DNA of 24,174 nt, from positions 1 through 24,174 of the forward strand of contig CAMFEL010000010.1 in the NCBI GenBank assembly GCA_945949385.1. The letters run 5' to 3'. The notes below the pieces were generated by a model. That model was not told where the DNA came from. It saw only the letters and a program-made list of their open reading frames with translations, and made no database searches. How positions within the stretch are numbered: position 1 is the first letter of the stretch; the number at the start of each line of letters is the position of its first letter. Made by a program: the position numbers and the translations under genes. This document shows, piece by piece, positions 12,750 to 20,171 of the stretch. This stretch comes from an uncultured Clostridia bacterium (GTDB lineage: Bacteria; Bacillota; Clostridia; Oscillospirales; CAG-272).

Positions 12750-13877
12750 TCAGCGATAATCGTAAAAATACTCCATACCGTCGCTGATGTCCGGATTGTA
12801 GTACGCCGCGTTGTCTCCGCGCTGACCCACAAGCTTGCCGGGATAGGTAACGGTCTTTATTTCAAGCCATGTGTAGGCGCGGACAGTCTCACCGCACAGC
12901 ACCGCGTCCTCGCCCGTCACACTGTTTGACACAAAAGCGCCGGACAGGCTGTCGAGAGCGCCCTGAAGCTCGCTGTCGGAAAAGGAGCTTATATTCTGAA
13001 ATACTCCGTTTGCAAAGCTTTGCAGGATCTTCATTTCATCGTCTATACCGTCGGAGGGATCGTAATACAGAAGTGCCGCCTGAAGCTTTTTGGCAAGCTT
13101 TACGGAGCTTGCTTTTTCAAGCTCTATTTCAAGCTTTACCTCTTCTTCCCCGTCGGTGTCATCTGAGTCCGAGGTATCCTTGTCCTGCTTTTTATCATCC
13201 GCTGCGTCGGAGTCGGTGGTATCATCGTTTTTCTCCGGCGCGGAAACATAGCTTTTGCCGTCGGTGTATATATCCACGGGCATTGTCATGGGCACGCTGC
13301 CCACGGCATTTGCAACCTTGTACAGATCCGTGGAATGAATCACCGAATAATCCTCAATATTAAGTCCCGTCATGGAGCTTACCTTTTCGCAAAGCCCCTC
13401 AATGCCGTAATAATTATAAACTCTGCCGAGAGTAGTCTGTCCCGCGGGGGTGTCCACCTGCGTCATGGCGGGTATGGTCATTATGATATAGTCTCTCTTA
13501 TCGACATCCGCATGAATAAGCACGATGCTTGTAGCCTCCACAAAGCGGTAATCCGCTCCCAGGATGCCGAAATCCTTCATATCCTTTATCTGCGAGGATT
13601 TTGAAGGATAATAATTGTCAAAGGTGTCGGGACGGTAGTCGGAAACCACCCAAAGCCAGGTAAAGGACTCTCCGTTAAGCTCTTTCGTAAAGCGCTCGTC
13701 TTTTTCAGAGGCGCCGGTAGTTTCCCCGGGACTCAGTATCTGATCGAGATCCTTGCCTCCGTCGGAAAAGATACCGCACACCGTGTCCGCCACAAAGCCG
13801 CAGGCAAAAAGCGCGGCAACGGCAAGAATAACGAGAGATACCGCCAAAGTAATTCCAAAGCTTTTCAGATTTCTCAT
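12750..13877 (-). CDS. Divergent LytR-CpsA-Psr (LCP) family membrane protein
   Basis: LCP proteins transfer undecaprenyl-linked polymers to peptidoglycan outside the membrane. This 375-aa protein has an N-terminal anchor (about 9-30) and an LCP-like core: SDYRPDTF, then ADVDKRDYIIMTIPAMTQV, then RVYNYYGIEGLCEKVSSMTG and NIEDYSVIHSTDLYKVANAV followed by GSVPMTMPVDIY. The canonical IPRDT motif reads IPAMT, so a key arginine is missing. An Asp/Lys/Glu-rich low-complexity insert (about 215-255) splits the core. ATG 13877 has AAAGG at 9 nt. Its neighbours are a phosphoglycosyltransferase and DUF4330 genes, supporting an envelope-polymer role; whether it is an active ligase is doubtful. Confidence 0.8.
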   Translation of the reverse strand: MRNLKSFGITLAVSLVILAVAALFACGFVADTVCGIFSDGGKDLDQILSPGETTGASEKDERFTKELNGESFTWLWVVSDYRPDTFDNYYPSKSSQIKDMKDFGILGADYRFVEATSIVLIHADVDKRDYIIMTIPAMTQVDTPAGQTTLGRVYNYYGIEGLCEKVSSMTGLNIEDYSVIHSTDLYKVANAVGSVPMTMPVDIYTDGKSYVSAPEKNDDTTDSDAADDKKQDKDTSDSDDTDGEEEVKLEIELEKASSVKLAKKLQAALLYYDPSDGIDDEMKILQSFANGVFQNISSFSDSELQGALDSLSGAFVSNSVTGEDAVLCGETVRAYTWLEIKTVTYPGKLVGQRGDNAAYYNPDISDGMEYFYDYR

Positions 13878-13890
13878 AACTTATGCCTTT

Positions 13891-13904
13891 CTGAAATATT
13901 TCAG
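13891..13904. promoter_or_regulatory. Perfect 14-bp palindrome upstream of the LCP-like gene
   Basis: CTGAAATATTTCAG is a perfect palindrome directly abutting the ribosome binding site of the LCP-like gene (start at 13877). It could be an operator or an mRNA hairpin near the RBS. No consensus promoter is obvious beside it. Confidence 0.3.
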
Positions 13905-13935
13905 CCGTCAATCACTTCATACGCCGTATTCGGCG

Positions 13936-13953
13936 AAAAAAGCGAGCCTCGCT
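13936..13953 (-). terminator. Compact terminator between DUF4330 and LCP-like genes
   Basis: On the - strand AGCGA-GGC-TCGCT runs into TTTTTT, starting within the stop codon of the DUF4330 gene, and is followed by a second hairpin CGCCG/CGGCG (13922-13935). The short stem suggests partial termination, which would lower expression of the LCP-like gene and glyS relative to upstream genes. Confidence 0.5.
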
Positions 13954-14447
13954 CACTGAGCCTTGGCAATATCGGTAATAACAATATCCACTGTAATATC
14001 ACCGGAGCTTACGGTAAAACGGGAATTTGCCGCAGTATAAATACTGCCGCCCAGCATAAAGCCCTCATCGGTCATTTTGCCCTCGCACAGCGCGGTGCCT
14101 CTGACATCCACTCTGCCGTCTGCTGCATATGAGGGAACATATTTCCCGTCGGCATCCTCACCGTACAGTCGGGCGGGTGTAAACACGGCACCGTCTGTAA
14201 GCGTACCGAAGGCTTCCCCGTTCTCAAAGTAGAACTCCTTGCCCTCCGAAAAGCAGTCGCTGTACTCGCCGCGAATTCCCGTGACCATATAGGATACCAG
14301 ATAACTGCCTCTGTCCTGAGTGGCAAAAAGTCCTCCCGAACCCATAGCGGTGCGCACGATTATACCCGCAACGCACAGCATAAGCAGAATGATAATGAGA
14401 GCATCGATCGCCGCAAAATGCTTTGCGCCCTTAGCCGTTGTTTTCAT
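13953..14447 (-). CDS. DUF4330 family membrane-anchored protein (paralogue 2)
   Basis: A 164-aa protein with one N-terminal membrane helix (about 14-35, AIDALIIILLMLCVAGIIV) and an extracytoplasmic beta-rich domain, matching the DUF4330 pattern seen in the second copy at 15704-16177. The start is ATG 14447, overlapping the end of the phosphoglycosyltransferase gene by 17 nt, with a strong AAGGAG 7 nt upstream. A longer frame upstream would only translate the other gene's low-complexity tail as Lys/Arg and was rejected. DUF4330 has no established function; its genes are often next to cell-envelope polysaccharide genes. The two copies here differ considerably in sequence. Confidence 0.82.
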   Translation of the reverse strand: MKTTAKGAKHFAAIDALIIILLMLCVAGIIVRTAMGSGGLFATQDRGSYLVSYMVTGIRGEYSDCFSEGKEFYFENGEAFGTLTDGAVFTPARLYGEDADGKYVPSYAADGRVDVRGTALCEGKMTDEGFMLGGSIYTAANSRFTVSSGDITVDIVITDIAKAQ

Positions 14448-15651
14448 TATCGGACTCCTTTTCCTTTTCGGCTTTCTTTTCTTCTTTTTCTTCTTTCTTT
14501 TCTTTTTCCTGAGCAGCCTCTTCGGCTTCTTTTTCAGCCCTCTCCTGCTTCTCTTCCTCAAGGCGAATCTCGCTGACATGCTCCGCAAGGCCTGAGAGGA
14601 TTCGGGTGCTGGGCTTCTTCATACAGATATATATGAATATGATAATAACGGCAGCCACACCCAGCATTATCAGTGTCTTCCACACCTTCATGCGGGATTC
14701 CTGGAACATGGCGTCGGTGTAAACCACCGCCACAAGTCCCAAAAGCGCGCTTATGGCGTAAAGCAGGCGCACAGCTTCCTTGTGGGTAAAGCCCATATCC
14801 ACCAGCCTGTGATGCAGGTGTCCCCTGTCGGGATGGAAGGGACTCTGACCGTGACAAATTCTCCTGATGATAGCAACAAGAGTGTCGAGAATGGGCAGAG
14901 CAAAAATGGAAAGGGGCACTAAGAATGAGAGCACCGTGTGCAGCTTGAACAGTCCCTGTACGGATATGACCGACAAGGTGTAGCCGAGGAACAGGGAGCC
15001 CGTGTCGCCCATAAAAATGCGGGCGGGATTTTTGTTGTAAGGCAAAAATCCGAAGCAGGCGCCGATAAGTATGGCGGTAAGCAGCGCCGACGTATAGTCT
15101 CCCGTTATAAGCATAACCGCAAAAACAGACACTGCGGTTATGGCGGAAACGCCGCAGGCAAGACCGTCAAGTCCGTCAATAAGATTGATGGCGTTTGACA
15201 GACCTACTATCCAAAGTATAGTAATGGGAACGGAAAAATATCCGAACTTTATCATAAGGCCGAACAGGGTGATATGGTCGATAAGCACGCCAAAGCACAC
15301 CGCAATGCCCGCCACACAAAGCTGAACAAGCAGCTTTATCCATGCCGGCAGGCGGAAAATGTCGTCAATGATGCCCAGTATCACCAGCACCGCGCCGCCT
15401 ATCCAAAGGGCGTAAAGCTCCGAGGAGGGGTCGCAGAACACAAGGGTCGCCACCATAAAGCCTGCAAAAATCGCAAGTCCTCCGATACGGGGGGTGGGCT
15501 TTTTGTGCATACGGCGCGAGTCCGTGGGTATATCGATAGCCCCTATTCGAAAGGCAAGCAGTCTGACGGGCGGGGTCATAGTATACGATACAAGTGCTGC
15601 ACATATTACAGCCACCGCGAAAAATATTACGGTAGTAAGATCAAGTTCCAT
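14431..15651 (-). CDS. MraY/WecA/TagO-type undecaprenyl-phosphate glycosyl-1-phosphate transferase
   Basis: This polytopic membrane enzyme starts lipid-linked glycan synthesis by transferring a sugar-1-phosphate (commonly GlcNAc-1-P) from a UDP-sugar to undecaprenyl phosphate. Diagnostic motifs are RRMHKKPTPRIGG (46-58), NLIDGLDGLACG, FMGDTGSLFLGY and HPDRGHLHHRLVDMG, placing it in the WecA/TagO subgroup rather than MraY. It has about ten membrane helices. The last 45 or so residues are an unusual Glu/Lys-rich low-complexity tail (EEEKQERAEKEAEEAAQEKE and onward) on the cytoplasmic side. ATG 15651 has AAAGGAGC about 8 nt upstream. It is flanked by two DUF4330 genes in a polymer-assembly cluster. 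Confidence 0.94.
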   Translation of the reverse strand: MELDLTTVIFFAVAVICAALVSYTMTPPVRLLAFRIGAIDIPTDSRRMHKKPTPRIGGLAIFAGFMVATLVFCDPSSELYALWIGGAVLVILGIIDDIFRLPAWIKLLVQLCVAGIAVCFGVLIDHITLFGLMIKFGYFSVPITILWIVGLSNAINLIDGLDGLACGVSAITAVSVFAVMLITGDYTSALLTAILIGACFGFLPYNKNPARIFMGDTGSLFLGYTLSVISVQGLFKLHTVLSFLVPLSIFALPILDTLVAIIRRICHGQSPFHPDRGHLHHRLVDMGFTHKEAVRLLYAISALLGLVAVVYTDAMFQESRMKVWKTLIMLGVAAVIIIFIYICMKKPSTRILSGLAEHVSEIRLEEEKQERAEKEAEEAAQEKEKKEEKEEKKAEKEKESDNENNG

Positions 15652-15703
15652 TTAATAAAGCTCCTTTCCCTGTTGCTCCTTGCGTCAATGCGCATGAGCG
15701 GGA

Positions 15704-16177
15704 CTAATCCTTTATCACTTCAACGCTTATACATTTTGCTTCAAAGCACAGAGACGGCAGCCGCACATCCAAGCTGTTTCCGGTATTTATCAGCGTGCCG
15801 CCCACGGTGTACCCGGTGCTGACCTGCTTTGCACGTGCTTCAACGGTAACATACAAAGTGCTGTATCCGTCAATATCCGACAGCACGGGGGCGCCGGAGG
15901 AGTCCGTTCCGGTATACTGAGCGGGCACCGAAGAAACGGCGGATACCTTGCCTATCTGCTCGCCGCCGTCAGCGCTGCGCACAGCATCCCCCTCTGCCGC
16001 TTTCTGGCAGAACTCGCTGCGTATTTCGCCGACCTCAAGCACATATTTAATGCGCACATAGTCGTTTCCGACTCCCAGTCCCGATACGATACCGTATACC
16101 AAAGCCGCCGTAAGTGCGACAACGGCAACTATCATCACCGCGTCGATTATATTAAAGCTTCTTTTCTTTGTTTTCAC
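15704..16177 (-). CDS. DUF4330 family membrane-anchored protein (paralogue 1)
   Basis: A 157-aa protein with a single N-terminal helix (IIDAVMIVAVVALTAALVYG) and an extracytoplasmic beta-rich domain ending FEAKCISVEVIKD. It shares the overall plan of the 13953-14447 protein: basic N-terminus, IDA start of the helix, and GxxI/GG-type beta strands. The start is GTG 16177 with AAAGGA about 9 nt upstream. It lies between the polymerase-like gene and the phosphoglycosyltransferase gene. The function is unknown; the context suggests a scaffold or accessory subunit for envelope-glycan enzymes. Confidence 0.82.
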   Translation of the reverse strand: MKTKKRSFNIIDAVMIVAVVALTAALVYGIVSGLGVGNDYVRIKYVLEVGEIRSEFCQKAAEGDAVRSADGGEQIGKVSAVSSVPAQYTGTDSSGAPVLSDIDGYSTLYVTVEARAKQVSTGYTVGGTLINTGNSLDVRLPSLCFEAKCISVEVIKD

Positions 16178-16246
16178 TTTGATCCGTCCTTTTCAACCGC
16201 AAGTTACGGTCATTAGCACTTTTCAGTTTATTCGGTACGCCGCAGG

Positions 16247-18019
16247 CTATGCGCCCATATCGCAGAACGAGCGCTCCGCGCTGTCGGCGGCAGCCGCTGC
16301 GTTCTCCGCTTTTGACATTTCAAAATCGGCGTTTCTCACATAAGCGGCGCAGGAGCCGCACAGCACCCAAAGCAGCATGAACGCGGCGTCGCTTTGCCAT
16401 ATATTGCAGAATATACCGCACAAAAGAAGGGAAAATGCCGCACACGCGGGAGCCCCCGCGCCAACCCTTGTGTCGGCGGCGCTGCGGATAGCGCCGAAGC
16501 GCCGAAGCTCTCCGTGAGACGCGCCCGTCGACACGGTTCTCCACATAAGCCACGCCACCTCGCGCAGTGTCACAAGCAGAAAAGCCGCAAACACCGCACA
16601 TCCGGGAATACCCAGCATAGCCAGAAGCTGAAGATAGAAGTCTGCGCCCGCAGGCACGGTGCCTCCGCCCCACAGCCATCCCTCCGGCAGGGTCAGCCCG
16701 CCGTGAAAAATCCCGTTTGACGTTGAAAATGCCGCATATATGTTATCGTAAATATACCCGAAAATATTCTGCCACAGACCGTCCGCGTACATCAGCAGTA
16801 CCGCCGCCCCCAGTATAAGGGAAAGGGCAAGATATACCCGTCTCCTGCCAAGCAGCAGAAGCATAACCAGTACCGCTACGGCAGCCGCCGCCAGATAAGC
16901 AAAGGCGCCGCGAAGAACAAGGCATGCACAGGACGCCGCGGCGCTGAGCCACAGCGTAGGACGGGGAATTACATTGTGGTGGCGCAGAGCAAGTCCCATA
17001 GCCACGGGAAGCACGGCGGCAAGAATAAGCTCCGCGGAGCCGTCCGAAAAAACATAAAAGGAGCTTACCGCAGAAAGCAGATACCCTCTGTCCGCGCCGA
17101 AAGACGCCGGAATAAGAAGAGTAAGCGCCGCACCGAGCACATATACCGCCGCAAAAAGCCCGGCGAAAACAACAGTTGCCGTAAGAAGCCTTATTACGCT
17201 GCGGCAGCTTCTGTAAAGCAGAACCGTCAGAAAGTATGCGCTTATAAGCAGAAGTCTCACCAATATATCACCGGTGCCCATGTTCCCCGAGGAAAACAAG
17301 GTACAAAAAGCGACCGACAGGGCAAATACGGCGCAAACGGCGTCGCTTCGGCGCAAAGCAAAGCTTCGCTTTCCCCTGACAAGCTTCAGAATATACGAAA
17401 CAAGCGTCGCCCCGAGAATAACGCAGTGTACCCGTGTATCGCACCACATAAGCAAAGCGGCGCACATCATAGGTCCCGCCTCGGGAACGGTCAGTATAAT
17501 GCAGACTGCCGCAAGCAGCAGAATAAAGCCTAAAATATCAAAGGGAGAAAAGGCAAAGGTAAGAGTGCCGCAAATAACGCCGGCTATAAAGCCGTGACTC
17601 ATTCTGCCGCACAGCCCGTCGCCCCCCAGAGTCTCACGGCGTATACCCAGATACTCGCAGACAATGCTGCCCGCACGGGAATCCGTAAGGGACGCGGCAA
17701 TGCTCTTCTGAGACAAAAGCAGGGGAATTGAAGAGGCGGCAAGGAAAATTCCGAAATACACGGCTCCCCCGTCAGCTTCTCTCGATGTAAAGAATCGCAA
17801 AAGCAGAGAGACCGCCGCGCTGTACGCACCGAAGGTAAGCAGAAACATGCCTGCCACCCGAAGCCTGAGCTGCATAAAATACAGTCGCAGACCGGACGCT
17901 GCCGCCGCCGTAAGGCTTTGGTCAAAGAGACGGGAGACAAATCTGCGAATATCACGCGCAGGTCTTTTCAGCAGCCGAGCCATGCGGCCGCCGGATTTGT
18001 GTGAAGAACTGCTGTCCAC
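16247..18019 (-). CDS. Polytopic membrane protein, O-antigen ligase/polymerase-like
   Basis: A roughly 590-aa protein with about a dozen hydrophobic helices after a basic N-terminal region. The layout, and a large loop in the second half (YDNIYAAFSTSNGIFHGGLT, then LPEGWLWGGGTVPAGADFYL and LLAMLGIPG), resemble O-antigen ligase/Wzy-type polysaccharide polymerases. Sequence-level evidence is weaker than the topology. The start is taken as GTG 18019, because GGAGAGGGGAG (18029-18039 on the complement) lies 9 nt upstream; a longer frame from TTG 18064 lacks a credible ribosome binding site. It is the first gene after the promoter at 18112-18140 and leads the envelope cluster. It is strikingly rich in Ala, Leu, Arg and Cys. 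Confidence 0.72.
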   Translation of the reverse strand: MDSSSSHKSGGRMARLLKRPARDIRRFVSRLFDQSLTAAAASGLRLYFMQLRLRVAGMFLLTFGAYSAAVSLLLRFFTSREADGGAVYFGIFLAASSIPLLLSQKSIAASLTDSRAGSIVCEYLGIRRETLGGDGLCGRMSHGFIAGVICGTLTFAFSPFDILGFILLLAAVCIILTVPEAGPMMCAALLMWCDTRVHCVILGATLVSYILKLVRGKRSFALRRSDAVCAVFALSVAFCTLFSSGNMGTGDILVRLLLISAYFLTVLLYRSCRSVIRLLTATVVFAGLFAAVYVLGAALTLLIPASFGADRGYLLSAVSSFYVFSDGSAELILAAVLPVAMGLALRHHNVIPRPTLWLSAAASCACLVLRGAFAYLAAAAVAVLVMLLLLGRRRVYLALSLILGAAVLLMYADGLWQNIFGYIYDNIYAAFSTSNGIFHGGLTLPEGWLWGGGTVPAGADFYLQLLAMLGIPGCAVFAAFLLVTLREVAWLMWRTVSTGASHGELRRFGAIRSAADTRVGAGAPACAAFSLLLCGIFCNIWQSDAAFMLLWVLCGSCAAYVRNADFEMSKAENAAAAADSAERSFCDMGA

Positions 18020-18111
18020 AAAATCGCACTCCCCTCTCCAAAGTATCTGCGGGTTCTTTTTCAAGCTTTCCCAAAAAAGAATATTCTGCCCGCATTATAT
18101 AATTTGTCCTT

Positions 18112-18140
18112 ATTATACTACATAACTGCCGTAATTTCAA
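18112..18140 (-). promoter_or_regulatory. Consensus sigma-A promoter for the envelope cluster
   Basis: On the - strand TTGAAA (18140-18135), a 17-bp spacer and TATAAT (18117-18112). A second TATAAT (18099-18094) has a poorer -35. It is placed about 90 nt before the GTG start of the polymerase-like gene and could drive the entire run down to 7929. Confidence 0.82.
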
Positions 18141-18241
18141 GGATTATTTACTATTTGCCCCGCCGCCCGCCATTCTCTGCCTTTTCGGGGACGCCGCACC
18201 TTTTTCAAGCCTTACACGCAGCTTCCGCGACGCATAAGGAA

Positions 18242-18271
18242 AGCCCTCCGAGCCTTACGGCTCGAAGGGCT
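18242..18271 (-). terminator. Terminator of rny
   Basis: AGCCCTCCGAGCC (18242-18254) and GGCTCGAAGGGCT (18259-18271) pair with one mismatch and a 4-nt loop. On the - strand the stem is followed by TTTCC. It sits 20 nt after the rny stop codon. The U tract is short but the stem is strong. Confidence 0.75.
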
Positions 18272-18291
18272 GATACAGCATAAGTATATGC

Positions 18292-19851
18292 TTATTTCGC
18301 ATAATCCACGGAGCGGCTCTCGCGGATAATGTTTACCTTTATCTGTCCGGGGTATTCCAGCTCGGACTCGATTTTCTTGACTATGTCTCTTGCAATGAGA
18401 GGCATTCTGTCGTCGGAGACAACCTCGGGCTTTACCATTATGCGGATCTCTCTGCCCGCCTGAATGGCAAAGGACTTTTCGACGCCCTCGAAGCTTGAAG
18501 CGATCTCCTCAAGCTTTGTAAGCCTCTTGATGTAGTTTTCAAGATTTTCGCGCCGTGCGCCGGGGCGTGCGGCGGAGATAGCGTCTGCTGCCTGAACTAT
18601 CATGGCAACCAGAGTCTGCGGCTCAACATCTCCGTGGTGCGCCTCGATTGCGTGGATTACCTCGCGGCTCTCCTTGTACTTACGCGCAGTTTCAACGCCA
18701 AGCTGAACATGGCTGCCCTCCTGCTCGGCAGTAAGTGCCTTGCCTATGTCATGCAGAAGTCCCGCACGCTTTGCAAGTACGCTGTCGGCACCCAGCTCGT
18801 CGGCAATAATGCCGGAAAGCAGAGATACCTCAATGGAGTGACGCAGTACGTTCTGACCGTAGCTGGTACGGTATTTCAGTCTGCCCAAAAGCTTTACAAG
18901 CTCGCCGTTAAGACCGTGAATACCGGTCTCGAAGGTAGCCTGCTCACCCGCCTTTTTAATGGAGACCTCCACCTCGTGGCGCGCCTTTTCAACCATTTCC
19001 TCAATGCGGGTAGGATGTATGCGCCCGTCGGAAATAAGCTTTTCAAGTGCTATTCTCGCTATTTCGCGGCGGACAGGGTCGAAGCTTGAAACAGTGATAG
19101 CTTCGGGAGTATCGTCGATAATAAGATCAACGCCCGTGTGCTGTTCAATGGTGCGGATGTTGCGTCCCTCGCGGCCGATAATGCGCCCCTTCATCTCCTC
19201 GCTGGGAAGAGCTACGGTGGAAACGGTTATCTCGGCAACATGGTCAGCGGCACAACGCTGAATGGCAAGAGCCACAATGTTGCGTGCCTTGTCGTCCGCC
19301 TCGTCCTTGAATTCCTGCTCGAGCTCCACCATCTTTCTGGCCTGCTCGTGCTTGACCTCCTCAACCATATCCTCAATAAGCTTGTCCCTTGCCTGCTCGG
19401 CGGTCATGCCGGATATACGCTGAAGCGCCATTCTCGCCTCGGTCTTCTGATTCTGAAGATCCTCGGCAAGCTGTTCGTTTTCCTGAACCCGCTTTGCAAG
19501 CGCTTCCTCTTTTTTCTCCAGGGAGTCGGTCTTGCGGTCCAGGTTTTCCTCCTTGGACTGCATTCTTCTCTCCTGTCTGGAAAGCTCGCTGCGCCGTTCT
19601 TTGATTTCCTGTTCAAACTCATTCTTCGCGCGAAGCATCTCTTCTTTAGCTTCGATAAGCGCTTCTTTTTTTGCGGCGGCGGCATCTGACTTTGCCTGAT
19701 TCATGCCGTCTGCAATAATTTTCTTAGCCTGAAGCTCCGCAGAGCCGATAGCTGCCTCGGCTACCTTTTTGCGGTAGGTGATACCCACGGGAACACCGAC
19801 GGCAAGCCCTGCAATAAGCGCGACGATTGCAGTTATAACATAATAGAGCAT
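18292..19851 (-). CDS. rny: Ribonuclease Y
   Basis: RNase Y is the membrane-bound endoribonuclease that initiates mRNA decay in many Firmicutes. The 519-aa length equals the usual size. An N-terminal membrane helix (2-22) is followed by a long coiled coil (about 30-200), the KH domain with GRIIGREGRNIR (222-233), and an HD domain with His367-Asp368 in GLLHDIGKA. The C-terminus is YPGQIKVNIIRESRSVDYAK. ATG 19851 follows GGAGG at about 6 nt. It has its own promoter (20003-20031) and terminator, with a leader of about 145 nt. Confidence 0.98.
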   Translation of the reverse strand: MLYYVITAIVALIAGLAVGVPVGITYRKKVAEAAIGSAELQAKKIIADGMNQAKSDAAAAKKEALIEAKEEMLRAKNEFEQEIKERRSELSRQERRMQSKEENLDRKTDSLEKKEEALAKRVQENEQLAEDLQNQKTEARMALQRISGMTAEQARDKLIEDMVEEVKHEQARKMVELEQEFKDEADDKARNIVALAIQRCAADHVAEITVSTVALPSEEMKGRIIGREGRNIRTIEQHTGVDLIIDDTPEAITVSSFDPVRREIARIALEKLISDGRIHPTRIEEMVEKARHEVEVSIKKAGEQATFETGIHGLNGELVKLLGRLKYRTSYGQNVLRHSIEVSLLSGIIADELGADSVLAKRAGLLHDIGKALTAEQEGSHVQLGVETARKYKESREVIHAIEAHHGDVEPQTLVAMIVQAADAISAARPGARRENLENYIKRLTKLEEIASSFEGVEKSFAIQAGREIRIMVKPEVVSDDRMPLIARDIVKKIESELEYPGQIKVNIIRESRSVDYAK

Positions 19852-20002
19852 GTAAACCTCCTTCTCTCGAAATTTCGGTAAAAAATATCAAGAATAATAA
19901 AAAATGTATGCTTTCATACAACGGAGGCTGCCCGCGACTTATACTATTCGGTTGAATCTATATAAATCCGGCAGTCGCCGGAATACGAACAATACACTTA
20001 TT

Positions 20003-20031
20003 ATTTTATAATAATAATAGCTTACTGTCAA
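20003..20031 (-). promoter_or_regulatory. Promoter of rny
   Basis: On the - strand TTGACA (20031-20026), a 17-bp spacer and TAAAAT (20008-20003). The leader of about 145 nt contains a perfect CCGGC/GCCGG hairpin (19968-19981) and a weaker TGTATG/CATACA hairpin followed by T residues. Confidence 0.75.
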
Positions 20032-20081
20032 GTGCTTTTGAAATCCCCCGAAAACTTTTTTTGTAAATTTTGCGTAATACC

Positions 20082-20110
20082 TTGAAAAGCAAGGCGGCTG
20101 ATGTTATTAT
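20082..20110 (+). promoter_or_regulatory. Promoter of the Gfo/Idh/MocA gene
   Basis: TTGAAA (20082-20087), a 17-bp spacer and TATTAT (20105-20110) with TG one base upstream (extended -10). The leader of about 55 nt contains a GCCGCA/TGCGGC hairpin (20125-20145) just before AAAGGA. It is divergent from the rny promoter, about 50 bp away. Confidence 0.75.
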
Positions 20111-20171
20111 ATGGGCAGTCTTATGCCGCACGCCTGACCTGCGGCAGGATGAAAGGAACGGTACTTTAATT

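Noticed and set aside
11895..12929. Long + strand open frame (344 codons) opposite glyS and the LCP-like gene
   Set aside because: It is antisense to conserved enzyme sequence, has no ribosome binding site and no protein-like motifs; it reflects the GC-rich codon use of glyS.
14448..14588. Lys/Arg-rich N-terminal extension of the second DUF4330 protein
   Set aside because: It is the transferase gene's charged tail read in another frame; ATG 14447 has a strong AAGGAG.
18019..18064. TTG 18064 as start of the polymerase-like protein
   Set aside because: No usable Shine-Dalgarno sequence at TTG, while GTG 18019 has GGAGAGGGGAG at 9 nt.
18634..19689. + strand open frames opposite rny
   Set aside because: They mirror the conserved RNase Y coding sequence and have no start signals or recognisable domains.
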